A stretch of 23,473 nucleotides of DNA from an uncultured Clostridium sp. (GCA_900551225.1 URUZ01000024.1:1-23473); one strand, 5' to 3'; counted from the stretch's first letter, positions 1 to 6,940 are shown. Made by a program: numbers and translations. The notes: generated by a model from the letters alone, not told the origin.

Positions 1-1
1 C

Positions 2-119
2 AAAAAAAGACCTCCAATAGCTTAAGATGTTCCCATAATATGGTGAATTCACCTGAAACAGAGGAAGCAGCAATGCCTCTTGTTCCAGGTATAATCTTAA
101 GCCTTCGGATGTCTTTTTT
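2..119. terminator. Long imperfect hairpin with T-runs on both strands (bidirectional terminator or small RNA)
   Basis: Outer arms 3-15 and 107-119 pair with one mismatch. CTTAAGAT (21-28) pairs with ATCTTAAG (94-101). An inner hairpin has ACCTG/CAGGT, ACA/TGT and GAGG/CCTC arms. The plus strand ends in TTTTTT (114-119) and the minus strand in seven Ts (complement of 2-8). It lies downstream of the minus-strand hydrogenase gene, so it can end that transcript and possibly one entering from the left edge. At about 118 nt with several helices it is longer than a usual terminator, so an independent small RNA is possible. The strand of any such RNA is undetermined. Confidence 0.45.
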
Positions 120-183
120 CTTTTTCTCGCGCCTGGATGCGTCAGCGGGCGGTCTTATACCCAGTGGGTGAGAGCCAGGGGCT

Positions 184-211
184 GCGGGCGGATGAATCTA
201 ACTCCGCCCGC
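184..211. other. GC-rich hairpin after the hydrogenase gene
   Basis: GCGGGCGGA (184-192) and TCCGCCCGC (203-211) form a perfect 9-bp stem with a 10-nt loop. No T-run follows on either strand, so it is not a standard intrinsic terminator. GCGGGCGG also occurs at 145-152, so the right arm could pair with either copy. A role in 3'-end stability of the hydrogenase mRNA is only an inference. Confidence 0.3.
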
Positions 212-239
212 GTACCCTTCCACCCCTAAATCTCCATAA

Positions 240-1694
240 TCAATGCCGATGCATAGAAAACTTCTCCATAGGATAATTCTTCAGATTCTCCCTCACCTTC
301 CGCCCATCGGCCTTGGCGATCAGGCTGTCTCTGTCCTTCTTGAACTCGTTCACAGCCTTGCGTTTGCTGGGGCCGCCTACGCAGCCGCCCTCACAGGCCA
401 TGCCCTCCACGAAGTCCTCAGGCAGCTTGCCCACGCGCAGCATAAGCAGGGCCTTCTTGCACTCCACGGCGCCGTTGCAGCGGGCTACCTTGATTCCGTC
501 CACGCTCTCTCCGGCTTCCTCCATACACTCCAACACCGCGGTAGTCACGCCGCCGCCATTGCCGAAGCGTTTGCCGAACACGGAACTCTCCTGGTACTCG
601 GCGGCCTCCGGCTCCAGCTCCACGCCCCTGGCGCGCATCATGGCGTTGACCTCCTCCAGGCTCAGCACATAATCCGCGTTGTCCTTCACGTTTAAGTCCA
701 GGGCCTCGCTCTTCTTGGCAATACAGGGGCCTACGAACACAGTGATAGTCTCCGGGTCCATGGTCTTTAACAGGCGGGATACCGCGCACATGGGAGACAC
801 GGTGGTGGACATGTTGTCCAGCAGCATTGGGAAATGCTTCTTGATCATGTTGACAAATGCCGGGCAGCAGGACGTGGTCAGCTTCTTGCCTTCCTTGTAT
901 GCCTCCATCCACTCGTCGGCCTCATAGGCTGCGGTCATATCGCCGCCCAGGCCTACCTCAACCATGTCTGCAAAACCGATCTTCTTTAAGGCGGTCTTCC
1001 AGCTGGCCATGGTAATCTCCGGTCCGAACTGGCCTTCTATGGCGGGAGCCACCATGGCAACCACCTTCTTGCCTGCCTGGATCAGGTTGATGACATCCAT
1101 CATAAAGGTCTTGGAGTCAATGGCTCCGAAGGGACAGCTGTGTACACAGTTGCCGCACTCGATGCACTTCTTCTCATCGATCTCACAGATTCCGTACTCA
1201 TCATATGTAATGGCGTCCACAGGACAGCTCTTCTTGCAAGGGCGTTCCAGATGGGCGATTGCGTTGTATGGACAGGCCTGGGAACATTTTCCGCAGGACT
1301 TGCATTTTGCAGGGTCTATATAAGCCCGGTCGCGGCCCATGCTGATGGCCCCGAAATTACAGGAGTTCTGACAGGCCTTGCCCATGCACTTCTGGCAGTT
1401 GTCAGTCACCACATAAGCGGCGATGGGACACTCCTCGCAGGCCGCGTTGATGACCTGGACTACGTTGGAAGAGTTCTTGCCCTTGGGACATTTTCCTTCC
1501 GCCAGGCGGACCCTCTGTTTGATGATTTCACGCTCTTTATAAATACAGCACCGATAGGTCGCCTGCGGACCCGGAATAATGTCGTAGGGAATATCGTGTT
1601 CTTTCTTTTCCAGGTCGCCTTCCCACGCCGCCTTGGCTACTGCGTACAACACTTCATGCTTTAACCGCAGGATCGTCGCATCATTGGTTACCAT
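240..1694 (-). CDS. Stand-alone [FeFe]-hydrogenase (group B-like), 484 aa
   Basis: This is an iron-only hydrogenase expected to couple ferredoxin oxidation to proton reduction (or the reverse) in the cytoplasm. The N-terminal third is cysteine-rich. Ferredoxin motifs are CxxCxxCxxxCP at residues 131-142 and again at 177-188, and further Cys pairs lie near 86-112. The H-cluster motifs are L1 TSCCPAF (274-280), L2 GPCIAKKSE (322-330) and L3 EGMACEGGCVGGP (430-442). The proton-relay and cluster-binding Cys pair of L1 is kept. L2 starts with GPC rather than the MPC of group A enzymes, which with the stand-alone architecture suggests group B. The ATG at 1694 is 8 nt from AGGAGG. The 109-bp gap from the upstream phosphatase gene carries a Rex-like site, so it may have its own promoter. 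No maturases (HydE, HydF, HydG) are in the window. Confidence 0.9.
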   Translation of the reverse strand: MVTNDATILRLKHEVLYAVAKAAWEGDLEKKEHDIPYDIIPGPQATYRCCIYKEREIIKQRVRLAEGKCPKGKNSSNVVQVINAACEECPIAAYVVTDNCQKCMGKACQNSCNFGAISMGRDRAYIDPAKCKSCGKCSQACPYNAIAHLERPCKKSCPVDAITYDEYGICEIDEKKCIECGNCVHSCPFGAIDSKTFMMDVINLIQAGKKVVAMVAPAIEGQFGPEITMASWKTALKKIGFADMVEVGLGGDMTAAYEADEWMEAYKEGKKLTTSCCPAFVNMIKKHFPMLLDNMSTTVSPMCAVSRLLKTMDPETITVFVGPCIAKKSEALDLNVKDNADYVLSLEEVNAMMRARGVELEPEAAEYQESSVFGKRFGNGGGVTTAVLECMEEAGESVDGIKVARCNGAVECKKALLMLRVGKLPEDFVEGMACEGGCVGGPSKRKAVNEFKKDRDSLIAKADGRKVRENLKNYPMEKFSMHRH

Positions 1695-1792
1695 TCATTC
1701 ATCCTCCTCTTACTATGCCCTTTTTTCCATCATACAAAATCTACTATATCCCATTGGAAAAAGCAAGTTTTAAAAAAGGTACAAACATGTAA

Positions 1793-1810
1793 TTGTTAAA
1801 AATTTAATAA
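1793..1810. promoter_or_regulatory. Rex-like operator candidate upstream of the hydrogenase gene
   Basis: TTGTTAA-N4-TTAATAA matches the clostridial Rex consensus as I recall it (TTGTTAA-N4-TTAACAA) at 13 of 14 defined bases. It lies about 100 bp upstream of the hydrogenase start and overlaps the stop codon of the phosphatase gene. Rex represses fermentative and hydrogen genes in response to NADH/NAD+. I could not place a convincing -35/-10 pair next to this site, which limits confidence. Confidence 0.45.
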
Positions 1811-2982
1811 TATGTAACTGTTACAGTCTTCCCAATCTCCTCAATCACGTGTTTCAGCTGCTCCACCAGGTTCTGGCGGATACCCAGATCAAAGGGCAGC
1901 CCCGGATTCTGATAGGCGCTGTTGATTGCCTTGCCCACAAACAGATGGACCTCCGTGCAGTCTTCAATCAGCACCTTGGCCACCATGGAACCGCCGTTGG
2001 GCTTATCCAATTCCTGGAAGAATTCCTCGGACACAGTCTCGTTCTTCACATACCGGCGCAGCAGCTGCAGCACCCGGTTCAGGGTCAGCACGCCCTCTGT
2101 CACCAGATCCACGCCGTCCATGTATGCGATGGGCGGAATCTCGGGATCTACATAGTCCAGGGAAACGTCCAGCTTCTTATTTAATACACGCGACACAATG
2201 GTGGCGCTGGTTCCGCCGCAGACGATGGTCCTGGCGTTCTCGCCCTTCATGAATTCGTGAACCATGCGCACATCGTCCTCAGGGTTGCGGGCCGGGCCGG
2301 TCATCAGGTGCACCGGCTTGCTGTCTACAATCCTCATGCAGGCCACTGTGGTGTCATCCCCCGGCCGGAACTGGTACAGCTCGTCACAGGCCCGGCTGAT
2401 GGAGGTGGCCAGACGCATGGCGGACACAGTCAGGGCATACTGGCGCACCGCGTAATCCGCTATGTCCTGCCAGAGCCAGCCGAAATTCAGCAGCTCCCCA
2501 ACCCCCGCGTGGATGGTTCCGTCGCTCATCAGAATCAGGGCATCGCCCTTCTGGACGCGGAAGCGGTACTCATTGATCTTCTTTCCCTGGAATTCCCTGG
2601 AATTCTCCGGGATTGTCATAAGCTTGCCGTTCCGTATGAATATGCAGCCCGGATTGTCATATTCCACCAGGTAGGCGTCCCCATTGTGGTACACCTGAAG
2701 GATGCTGAAGGTAGAGTATGCCACCTGGCGCACCTGGCAGATGGGCAGGGTTTCAGTGATGGTATCCACACATTCTTCCAAAGTGGCCCCGTTTAAGAAC
2801 ATTGTTCCCAGGATTTTGGAGGTCAGTGTGGATAAAATGTTGGCCTTTACGCCGCTGCCCATGCCGTCCGCCAGAATCATAATGTTGGAATCCGCAGTCT
2901 GCAGAAGCTCCACCTTGTCCCCACACAGGATTTCGGTATATTTATTCAGGCTTTTATATGCAACGTCTACCGTAATTCCCAT
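1804..2982 (-). CDS. SpoIIE-family (PP2C-type) serine/threonine phosphatase, 392 aa
   Basis: This is a metal-dependent protein phosphatase of the SpoIIE/RsbU type, which usually dephosphorylates anti-sigma-factor antagonists or other phosphoproteins. Conserved metal-binding motifs are visible: ADGMGSG near residues 38-44, LILMSDG near 149-155 and DDTTVA near 209-214. The last ~170 residues do not match a domain I can name. There is no membrane segment or response-regulator domain, so it is probably cytosolic and gets its input from a partner. Its ATG shares one base with the stop codon of the upstream sensory hydrogenase (TAATG), and GGAGG precedes it. Translational coupling suggests the two proteins act together, with the hydrogenase/PAS protein as the likely sensor. 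The phosphoprotein substrate is not in the window. Confidence 0.85.
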   Translation of the reverse strand: MGITVDVAYKSLNKYTEILCGDKVELLQTADSNIMILADGMGSGVKANILSTLTSKILGTMFLNGATLEECVDTITETLPICQVRQVAYSTFSILQVYHNGDAYLVEYDNPGCIFIRNGKLMTIPENSREFQGKKINEYRFRVQKGDALILMSDGTIHAGVGELLNFGWLWQDIADYAVRQYALTVSAMRLATSISRACDELYQFRPGDDTTVACMRIVDSKPVHLMTGPARNPEDDVRMVHEFMKGENARTIVCGGTSATIVSRVLNKKLDVSLDYVDPEIPPIAYMDGVDLVTEGVLTLNRVLQLLRRYVKNETVSEEFFQELDKPNGGSMVAKVLIEDCTEVHLFVGKAINSAYQNPGLPFDLGIRQNLVEQLKHVIEEIGKTVTVTYY

Positions 2983-4928
2983 TATTTACCTCCGCCCTGT
3001 CCCGGCTTTATATCTTTGGCGCCCAGCTTGACGTAGCCGCCCCCGGACTTCCCGGTGGTTCCCAGATGGACATAGCCGGTGGCTTTCTTGGCAGGTTCAG
3101 GCTGGTCTGCCGCCTTGGCTGTCATCACACCGCTCAGAGGCACGGCTCCGCTGCCAACCTGGACGTCGGGAATCACCCGGTCCTCCTCGCCGCCTGCGTA
3201 GGTGGTCTCACCGTCCTCCAGCAGGGAATGGCACAGTTTGGTCAGGGTGGTCTTGGTCTCCGCTGTGGTCTCGCCCAACAGACCGGCGATCTCCTGGGCC
3301 ACCATCATCTGCTTGTGGATGACCTTCTGGGCCAGGTCAATGGTCTCCAGCTTCTTCTCATATTCTTCCCTGGCCTGCTCCTCCTCCTTGGTCAGGTCTA
3401 TAAATGTGGCCAGAACGGCATTTTCCCGCTCTATGTATACAATATTCTGAAGCGTGGACATCTTGTACTCAGGATAGCTCACACGCTTGCCGTGTATGTT
3501 CTGATGGGTGTTAAATACCCACTGGAAATCCACGGGATCAATGAATTCATAAAGGTACATCTGAAGCGCTTCCGCCCGCGTCTTGCCGAAATACTTCTCG
3601 CCCACGTCGGAATACTCCTTGATCTTCATATCTTCATCCACAATCAGCACAATATTGGGTGAGGTCTCCATCACCAGGTTAGCCATGGATTCCGCCTTCT
3701 CATGCATGAAGGGGATGCACATGCTGACCTCTGCCTTGTGCTGGTACACTGCAATCGCCTTCTCCCGGCAGGTGGGATATCCGCAGGCGCCGCAGTTTAA
3801 CTCGTCCTCCGGACGAACCTTGTTGGTCATATGCAGAATGGCCCGGATCTCCTCCTCCGAAGGCTGGGGATCTCTGGGAGAGTGGTCCTCAAACCGCTTG
3901 GCAAAGGAGACTGCCCGCAGCACCGGCTCCAGTTCATCCTGGGCCACCGGCTCCCTGGCAATGGTCTCTTCCATATCCAGCTTCACCTTAAATCGGGAGA
4001 TGGTCTCATCATTGACCGTGGGGCCTTTGATGCAGCCGCCGGCGCACATATTCATCTCAATGAAGCAGCCTTTAATCTCGCCTCTGGCCATGCTTCTGCA
4101 CAGATCGATACAGTTCTGGACGCCGTGGACATAGAACTTGCGGTAACCGTCGGTCTGGGCCTCTGTGGCCAGAACGGAATTGACTACGCCGTTGGTCACG
4201 GGGTACAGGCGGTTAACCCTGGGATCGAATCTGGTAAAGGGCTTATCCTCGCAGTCCCCGATTACGATCTCTTCCTCCTCCAGCCACTGGCTGATGTCAT
4301 TGAAGTTCAGCACACCGTCGATGCTGTCGCTGTGGCGCGGGTCCATGGCTTCCTTCTTCTTAGCAATACAGGGGCCTAAAAAGACCACCTTCACCTGGCT
4401 CCCCAGCTCCTCCTTCAGCAGCTTGCCGTGGGCCACCATGGGGGACACCACCGGGGCCAGATAGGGAATCAGCTGAGGATAATATATTTCAATCAGATCG
4501 TTGACACTGGGACAGCAGGTGGTGATTATGTTCTCCATGCTGCCTTCCTCCAGCAGCCTGGCGTACTCCTCCGTCACAAAGGCCGCGCCCTCGCTGGTCT
4601 CACGCACATCCTCAAAGCCAAGGCGCATCAGGGCCGCGCGCACCTGGCCGATGGTCTTGTACTTCAGCAGGCCCATGTAGGAGGGAGCGATGGAGACCAC
4701 CACCCGCTCCCCTGCGGCTATGTACCGTTTTACTTTGGCCAGATCGCTGTTTAAGGTCTTGGCGGACTGGGGACAGATGCGCAGGCAGTGGCCGCAGAGA
4801 ATACATTTGTCCTGCATGATCACAGCGCGCTCGTCCTTGACCTGGATGGCCTTGACCTCGCAGTAGCGGACGCATTTGTAGCAGTGCTTACATTTGGTCG
4901 CTTTGAAATCAATGATCTCCATGCTCAT
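2982..4928 (-). CDS. Sensory-type [FeFe]-hydrogenase with Fe4S4 and PAS domains, 648 aa
   Basis: The domain order is as follows. Two ferredoxin-type clusters (Cys 13, 16, 19, 23 and 42, 45, 48, 52). An H-cluster domain with L1 TTCCP (136-140), L2 GPCIAKKKEA (185-194) and L3 EMNMCAGGCIKGP (291-303). A CGACGYPTC Fe4S4 domain (Cys 379, 382, 387 and 404). A PAS domain near 415-515, then a charged coiled coil to about 548. The PAS and extra Fe4S4 domains are characteristic of putative H2-sensing (group C/D) hydrogenases rather than bulk H2 producers. Both L1 cysteines remain, although some characterised sensors replace the relay cysteine. The C-terminal tail is Gly-rich and repeats GYVHLG/GYVKLG. 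The ATG at 4928 follows GGGGAG, one base after the upstream stop. Output probably passes to the coupled phosphatase. Confidence 0.9.
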   Translation of the reverse strand: MSMEIIDFKATKCKHCYKCVRYCEVKAIQVKDERAVIMQDKCILCGHCLRICPQSAKTLNSDLAKVKRYIAAGERVVVSIAPSYMGLLKYKTIGQVRAALMRLGFEDVRETSEGAAFVTEEYARLLEEGSMENIITTCCPSVNDLIEIYYPQLIPYLAPVVSPMVAHGKLLKEELGSQVKVVFLGPCIAKKKEAMDPRHSDSIDGVLNFNDISQWLEEEEIVIGDCEDKPFTRFDPRVNRLYPVTNGVVNSVLATEAQTDGYRKFYVHGVQNCIDLCRSMARGEIKGCFIEMNMCAGGCIKGPTVNDETISRFKVKLDMEETIAREPVAQDELEPVLRAVSFAKRFEDHSPRDPQPSEEEIRAILHMTNKVRPEDELNCGACGYPTCREKAIAVYQHKAEVSMCIPFMHEKAESMANLVMETSPNIVLIVDEDMKIKEYSDVGEKYFGKTRAEALQMYLYEFIDPVDFQWVFNTHQNIHGKRVSYPEYKMSTLQNIVYIERENAVLATFIDLTKEEEQAREEYEKKLETIDLAQKVIHKQMMVAQEIAGLLGETTAETKTTLTKLCHSLLEDGETTYAGGEEDRVIPDVQVGSGAVPLSGVMTAKAADQPEPAKKATGYVHLGTTGKSGGGYVKLGAKDIKPGQGGGK

Positions 4929-4929
4929 T

Positions 4930-5169
4930 TTACAGTCTCCCCATTATCTCGTTTGCAAAGAACTCCTCTGTATCGTCCGGTTTTAATGAAAACAGCTGGT
5001 CCTCAACCGTGACACAGACACCGTGGTCACAGTTGCCGCTGCAGAATGATCCGTTTAAATCCACCTTGTCGGAAAGGCCGTTCTGGTTCACCAGCCGCTG
5101 CAGCTTCTCAATGATCTCCCTGGAACCTTTTAAATGACAGGCACTTCCTATACAGATTGTAACTTTCAT
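4930..5169 (-). CDS. Thioredoxin-like [2Fe-2S] ferredoxin-domain protein, 79 aa
   Basis: This is a small electron carrier of the NuoE/HydC-like thioredoxin fold. Five cysteines are present: C6 and C11 in CIGSAC, then C43, C47 and C52 in FCSGNCDHGVC. Four of these would bind a [2Fe-2S] cluster. The length equals a single ferredoxin domain with nothing attached. The ATG at 5169 sits 8 nt from AAGGAGG. It is the first gene of the hydrogenase operon, and the next gene starts one base after its stop codon. It probably passes electrons to or from the sensory hydrogenase. A role in cluster delivery cannot be excluded. Confidence 0.85.
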   Translation of the reverse strand: MKVTICIGSACHLKGSREIIEKLQRLVNQNGLSDKVDLNGSFCSGNCDHGVCVTVEDQLFSLKPDDTEEFFANEIMGRL

Positions 5170-5374
5170 ACCTTATTCCTCCTTGTTATGAGCACTTAGA
5201 GGCCGTATTTCGGCCGCTTACGTGCGATACATTTCACCGGCACTTAGTGAGGTCTTTCACAAACTTAGTGCAGTGGTTTGTTATGAGCACTCAGCACCTG
5301 TCCTTTAGGCGCTTACGCAGCTGCGGCTTTCCGGCCGCATATGTGCAATTGGTTTTTACCCAAAATATGCTTTT
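5170..5374 (-). other. Structured 5' leader of the hydrogenase operon with two related hairpin units
   Basis: This transcribed leader of about 200 nt holds two similar units. On the minus strand each reads roughly CGTAAGCG, then a GC hairpin, then AGTGCTCATAACAA. The 14-mer TTGTTATGAGCACT (plus strand) is exact at 5183-5196 and 5278-5291. GGCCG/CGGCC (5200-5215 region) and GCGGC/GCCGC (5321-5340 region) form hairpins. A GTGA/TCAC hairpin lies between them (5247-5260). The last copy of the motif runs into the AAGGAGG of the first gene, so it could affect translation. I do not recognise a known riboswitch. Confidence 0.45.
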
Positions 5375-5403
5375 ATTATCGCATATTGTGAACTTTATAT
5401 CAA
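5375..5403 (-). promoter_or_regulatory. Promoter of the hydrogenase operon
   Basis: On the minus strand, TTGATA (5403-5398) and GATAAT (5380-5375) are separated by exactly 17 bp. Each hexamer matches the sigma-A consensus at 5 of 6 bases. Transcription would start near 5368. A perfect inverted repeat AATATGC/GCATATT (5364-5370 and 5381-5387) brackets the -10 box and is a possible repressor site. Confidence 0.65.
5386..5403. promoter_or_regulatory. Weaker Rex-like operator over the hydrogenase promoter
   Basis: TTGTGAA-CTTT-ATATCAA matches the Rex consensus as I recall it at about 11 of 14 defined bases; the left half is the better one. It overlaps the -35 box and spacer of the promoter, the expected place for a repressor. 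With the stronger match at 1793-1810 it suggests redox control of the locus. Alone it would be weak. Confidence 0.35.
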
Positions 5404-5433
5404 CATGATTCTGACCGGAGAAATGAAAATTTT

Positions 5434-5463
5434 ATGGCAAATCCCCCCGCTTTGTGCTATAGT
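5434..5463 (+). promoter_or_regulatory. Extended -10 promoter for the binding-protein gene
   Basis: TGCTATAGT (5455-5463) is an extended -10 element (TGn plus TATAGT). The -35 region is weak: ATGGCA at 5434-5439 with an 18-bp spacer. It points away from the hydrogenase promoter and leaves a leader of about 163 nt before the start codon at 5633. Confidence 0.45.
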
Positions 5464-5481
5464 AAATTTATTGTTCTTACC

Positions 5482-5560
5482 CTGAAGTGGAGACTGAAGG
5501 CGAAGACAGGTCTGATTATACATAGATGGCGATCCGCCCTGCGGGTTTTCTATTGCGTTG
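5482..5560 (+). other. Potentially structured leader with alternative hairpins
   Basis: ATAGA (5522-5526) can pair with TCTAT (5549-5553), enclosing two competing stems. GGCG/CGCC (5528-5531 with 5535-5538) excludes CCGC/GCGG (5534-5537 with 5541-5544). The second stem is followed by GTTTTC and resembles a weak attenuator. Upstream, CCTG and CAGG near 5483-5509 could close a further stem. Mutually exclusive helices in a long leader fit a riboswitch or attenuator, but I match no known class. Confidence 0.3.
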
Positions 5561-5632
5561 TATGTGTTACGCGCTCCTGTATTTCGTTTGCCTTCCCCGG
5601 GATGAGTGACCGAAAGAAAGGAGCTTTTTATT

Positions 5633-6763
5633 ATGAAAAAATCTGTATCCATGATCATGGCTGCTGCTGTAACCGCCTCACTTCTGCTGGCAGGCTGCGG
5701 TTCCGGCCAGACAGCCGCCACAACTGCGGCTGCAACCACTGCAGCTGAGACAACTGCCGCTGAGACAACCGCCGCCGAGACAACTGCCGCCGAGGCTGCC
5801 GAGGCTGAAACCACCGTTTCCGAGAGCGCCGCCCCCCAGGCCCTGGCGAATTCCGGGGACAACTGCCAGGCCGGCGTCCGCATCGGCTCTTTAAAGGGCC
5901 CCACCTCCATGGGACTAGTGTACCTGATGGACAAGGCCGCCAAGGGAGAGACAGAGAACCACTATGAATTCACCATGACCGGCGCGGCCGATGAGCTGGT
6001 GGGCAAGATCGCAAACGGCGACCTGGACATCGCCCTGGTTCCGGCCAATGTGGCCAGCGTGCTCTACAACAAGACCAAGGGCTATGTGACCGTCCTGGAC
6101 ATCAACACACTGGGCGTGCTCTATGTGGTGGCTTCCGATGATTCCATCACCTCCATGGCAGATTTAAAAGGGAAGACCGTGTACATGACCGGCAAGGGCA
6201 CCACCCCTGAGTATGTGATGAACTATCTGCTGGCTGAGAACGGCCTGGCTTCCTCTGACGTGGATCTCCAGTTCAAGTCCGAGGCCACTGAGGTTGCCTC
6301 CATGCTGAAGGAGAACCCGGAGGCCATCGGCGTCCTGCCCCAGCCCTTTGTGACCGCGGCCTGTATCCAGAACGAGGCGTTGAAACCGGTGCTGGATCTG
6401 ACCGAGCAGTGGAACCTGTTAAATGCCGGCAGCGGCAGCATGCTGGTCACTGGCGTTACCCTGGTGCGCAGCGATTTCCTCCGTGAGAACCGTGATCCTG
6501 TGAAAATGTTCCTGGAGGACCACAAGGAATCCACCCAGTACGCAGTGGACCATGTGGACGAGACCGCCGAGCTGGTGGCAGCCGCAGGAATTGTTGAAAA
6601 GGCCCCCATTGCCAAGAAGGCTCTGCCCAAGTGCAATATCGTGTGCTTGACCGGCGAGGAGATGAAATCTGCCCTGAGCGGATACCTGAACGTGCTGTAT
6701 GAGCAGGATGCTAAGTCTGTGGGAGGACAGCTGCCGGGAGAGGATTTTTACTATATACCATAG
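5633..6763 (+). CDS. Orphan ABC-type solute-binding lipoprotein (NMT1/SsuA-like), 376 aa
   Basis: This is an extracytoplasmic binding protein of the nitrate/sulfonate/taurine-like type. A lipoprotein signal peptide ends at the lipobox LLLAGCG, with the lipidated Cys near residue 23. An Ala/Thr/Glu linker follows, made of four 15-bp repeats (5738-5797). The rest is a periplasmic-binding fold, with NGDLDIALVPANVASVLYNKTKG and MADLKGKTVYMTGKGTTPEYVMNYLL-type segments typical of the family. I chose the ATG at 5633 because AAAGGAG lies 9 nt upstream and the signal peptide begins there; an in-frame GTG at 5606 precedes the Shine-Dalgarno. No permease or ATPase is adjacent and a strong terminator follows, so it is monocistronic. 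It must use a transporter encoded elsewhere or act as a sensor. Ligand unknown. Confidence 0.85.
   Translation: MKKSVSMIMAAAVTASLLLAGCGSGQTAATTAAATTAAETTAAETTAAETTAAEAAEAETTVSESAAPQALANSGDNCQAGVRIGSLKGPTSMGLVYLMDKAAKGETENHYEFTMTGAADELVGKIANGDLDIALVPANVASVLYNKTKGYVTVLDINTLGVLYVVASDDSITSMADLKGKTVYMTGKGTTPEYVMNYLLAENGLASSDVDLQFKSEATEVASMLKENPEAIGVLPQPFVTAACIQNEALKPVLDLTEQWNLLNAGSGSMLVTGVTLVRSDFLRENRDPVKMFLEDHKESTQYAVDHVDETAELVAAAGIVEKAPIAKKALPKCNIVCLTGEEMKSALSGYLNVLYEQDAKSVGGQLPGEDFYYIP
5738..5797 (+). repeat. Four 15-bp tandem repeats in the lipoprotein linker
   Basis: Units start at 5738, 5753, 5768 and 5783 (consensus ACTGCCGCTGAGACA) and encode the pentapeptide TAAET. The unit is a multiple of three, so copy number can change by slippage without a frameshift. 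The result is a flexible spacer between membrane anchor and ligand-binding domain. Confidence 0.85.
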
Positions 6764-6781
6764 AATATTGGCCTGAATTGC

Positions 6782-6816
6782 AATATACCGCTGCCGGTGG
6801 CAGCGGTATATTTTTT
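6782..6816 (+). terminator. Strong intrinsic terminator of the binding-protein gene
   Basis: AATATACCGCTGCC (6782-6795) and GGCAGCGGTATATT (6799-6812) form a perfect 14-bp stem with a GGT loop. A T-run at 6811-6816 follows. It lies 18 bp after the stop codon. Confidence 0.95.
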
Positions 6817-6940
6817 ATGGTTCTCTTCCTGGAGCCGGTTCGCTCACTCTCTGTCCTGTTTCGCCGCCAACGGTAACATAATCCTCTCTATGCCACTCGT
6901 CCGCTCCGGGCAGGAAAAAGTCGACTTCTGAAAGTTTTAA
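6815..6940 (-). pseudogene. Coding remnant: 41-codon C-terminal fragment, unidentified
   Basis: The minus strand is open for 41 codons and ends in TAA at 6815. The translation includes the protein-like run VDFFLPGADEWHREDY and ends SEPAPGREP. There is no start codon or ribosome binding site, and an in-frame TGA lies just upstream. It is GC-richer than the DUF1989 gene it abuts and resembles the codon use of the flanking genes. I read it as the tail of a gene whose front was replaced or lost, but chance openness cannot be excluded. I cannot name the family. Confidence 0.3.

Noticed and set aside
40..75. GAGGAAGCAGC near CCTGAAAC, reminiscent of the signal recognition particle RNA domain IV
   Set aside because: The matching 5' GGUCAGG side of the SRP internal loop is absent and the fold differs, so it is probably coincidence.
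243..1664. Long open frames on the plus strand opposite the hydrogenase gene
   Set aside because: They mirror a clear minus-strand gene, lack ribosome binding sites and show no recognisable protein features.
5482..5632. TPP, Moco, SAM, guanidine or fluoride riboswitch in the binding-protein leader
   Set aside because: None of the conserved core strings I remember for these classes is present.
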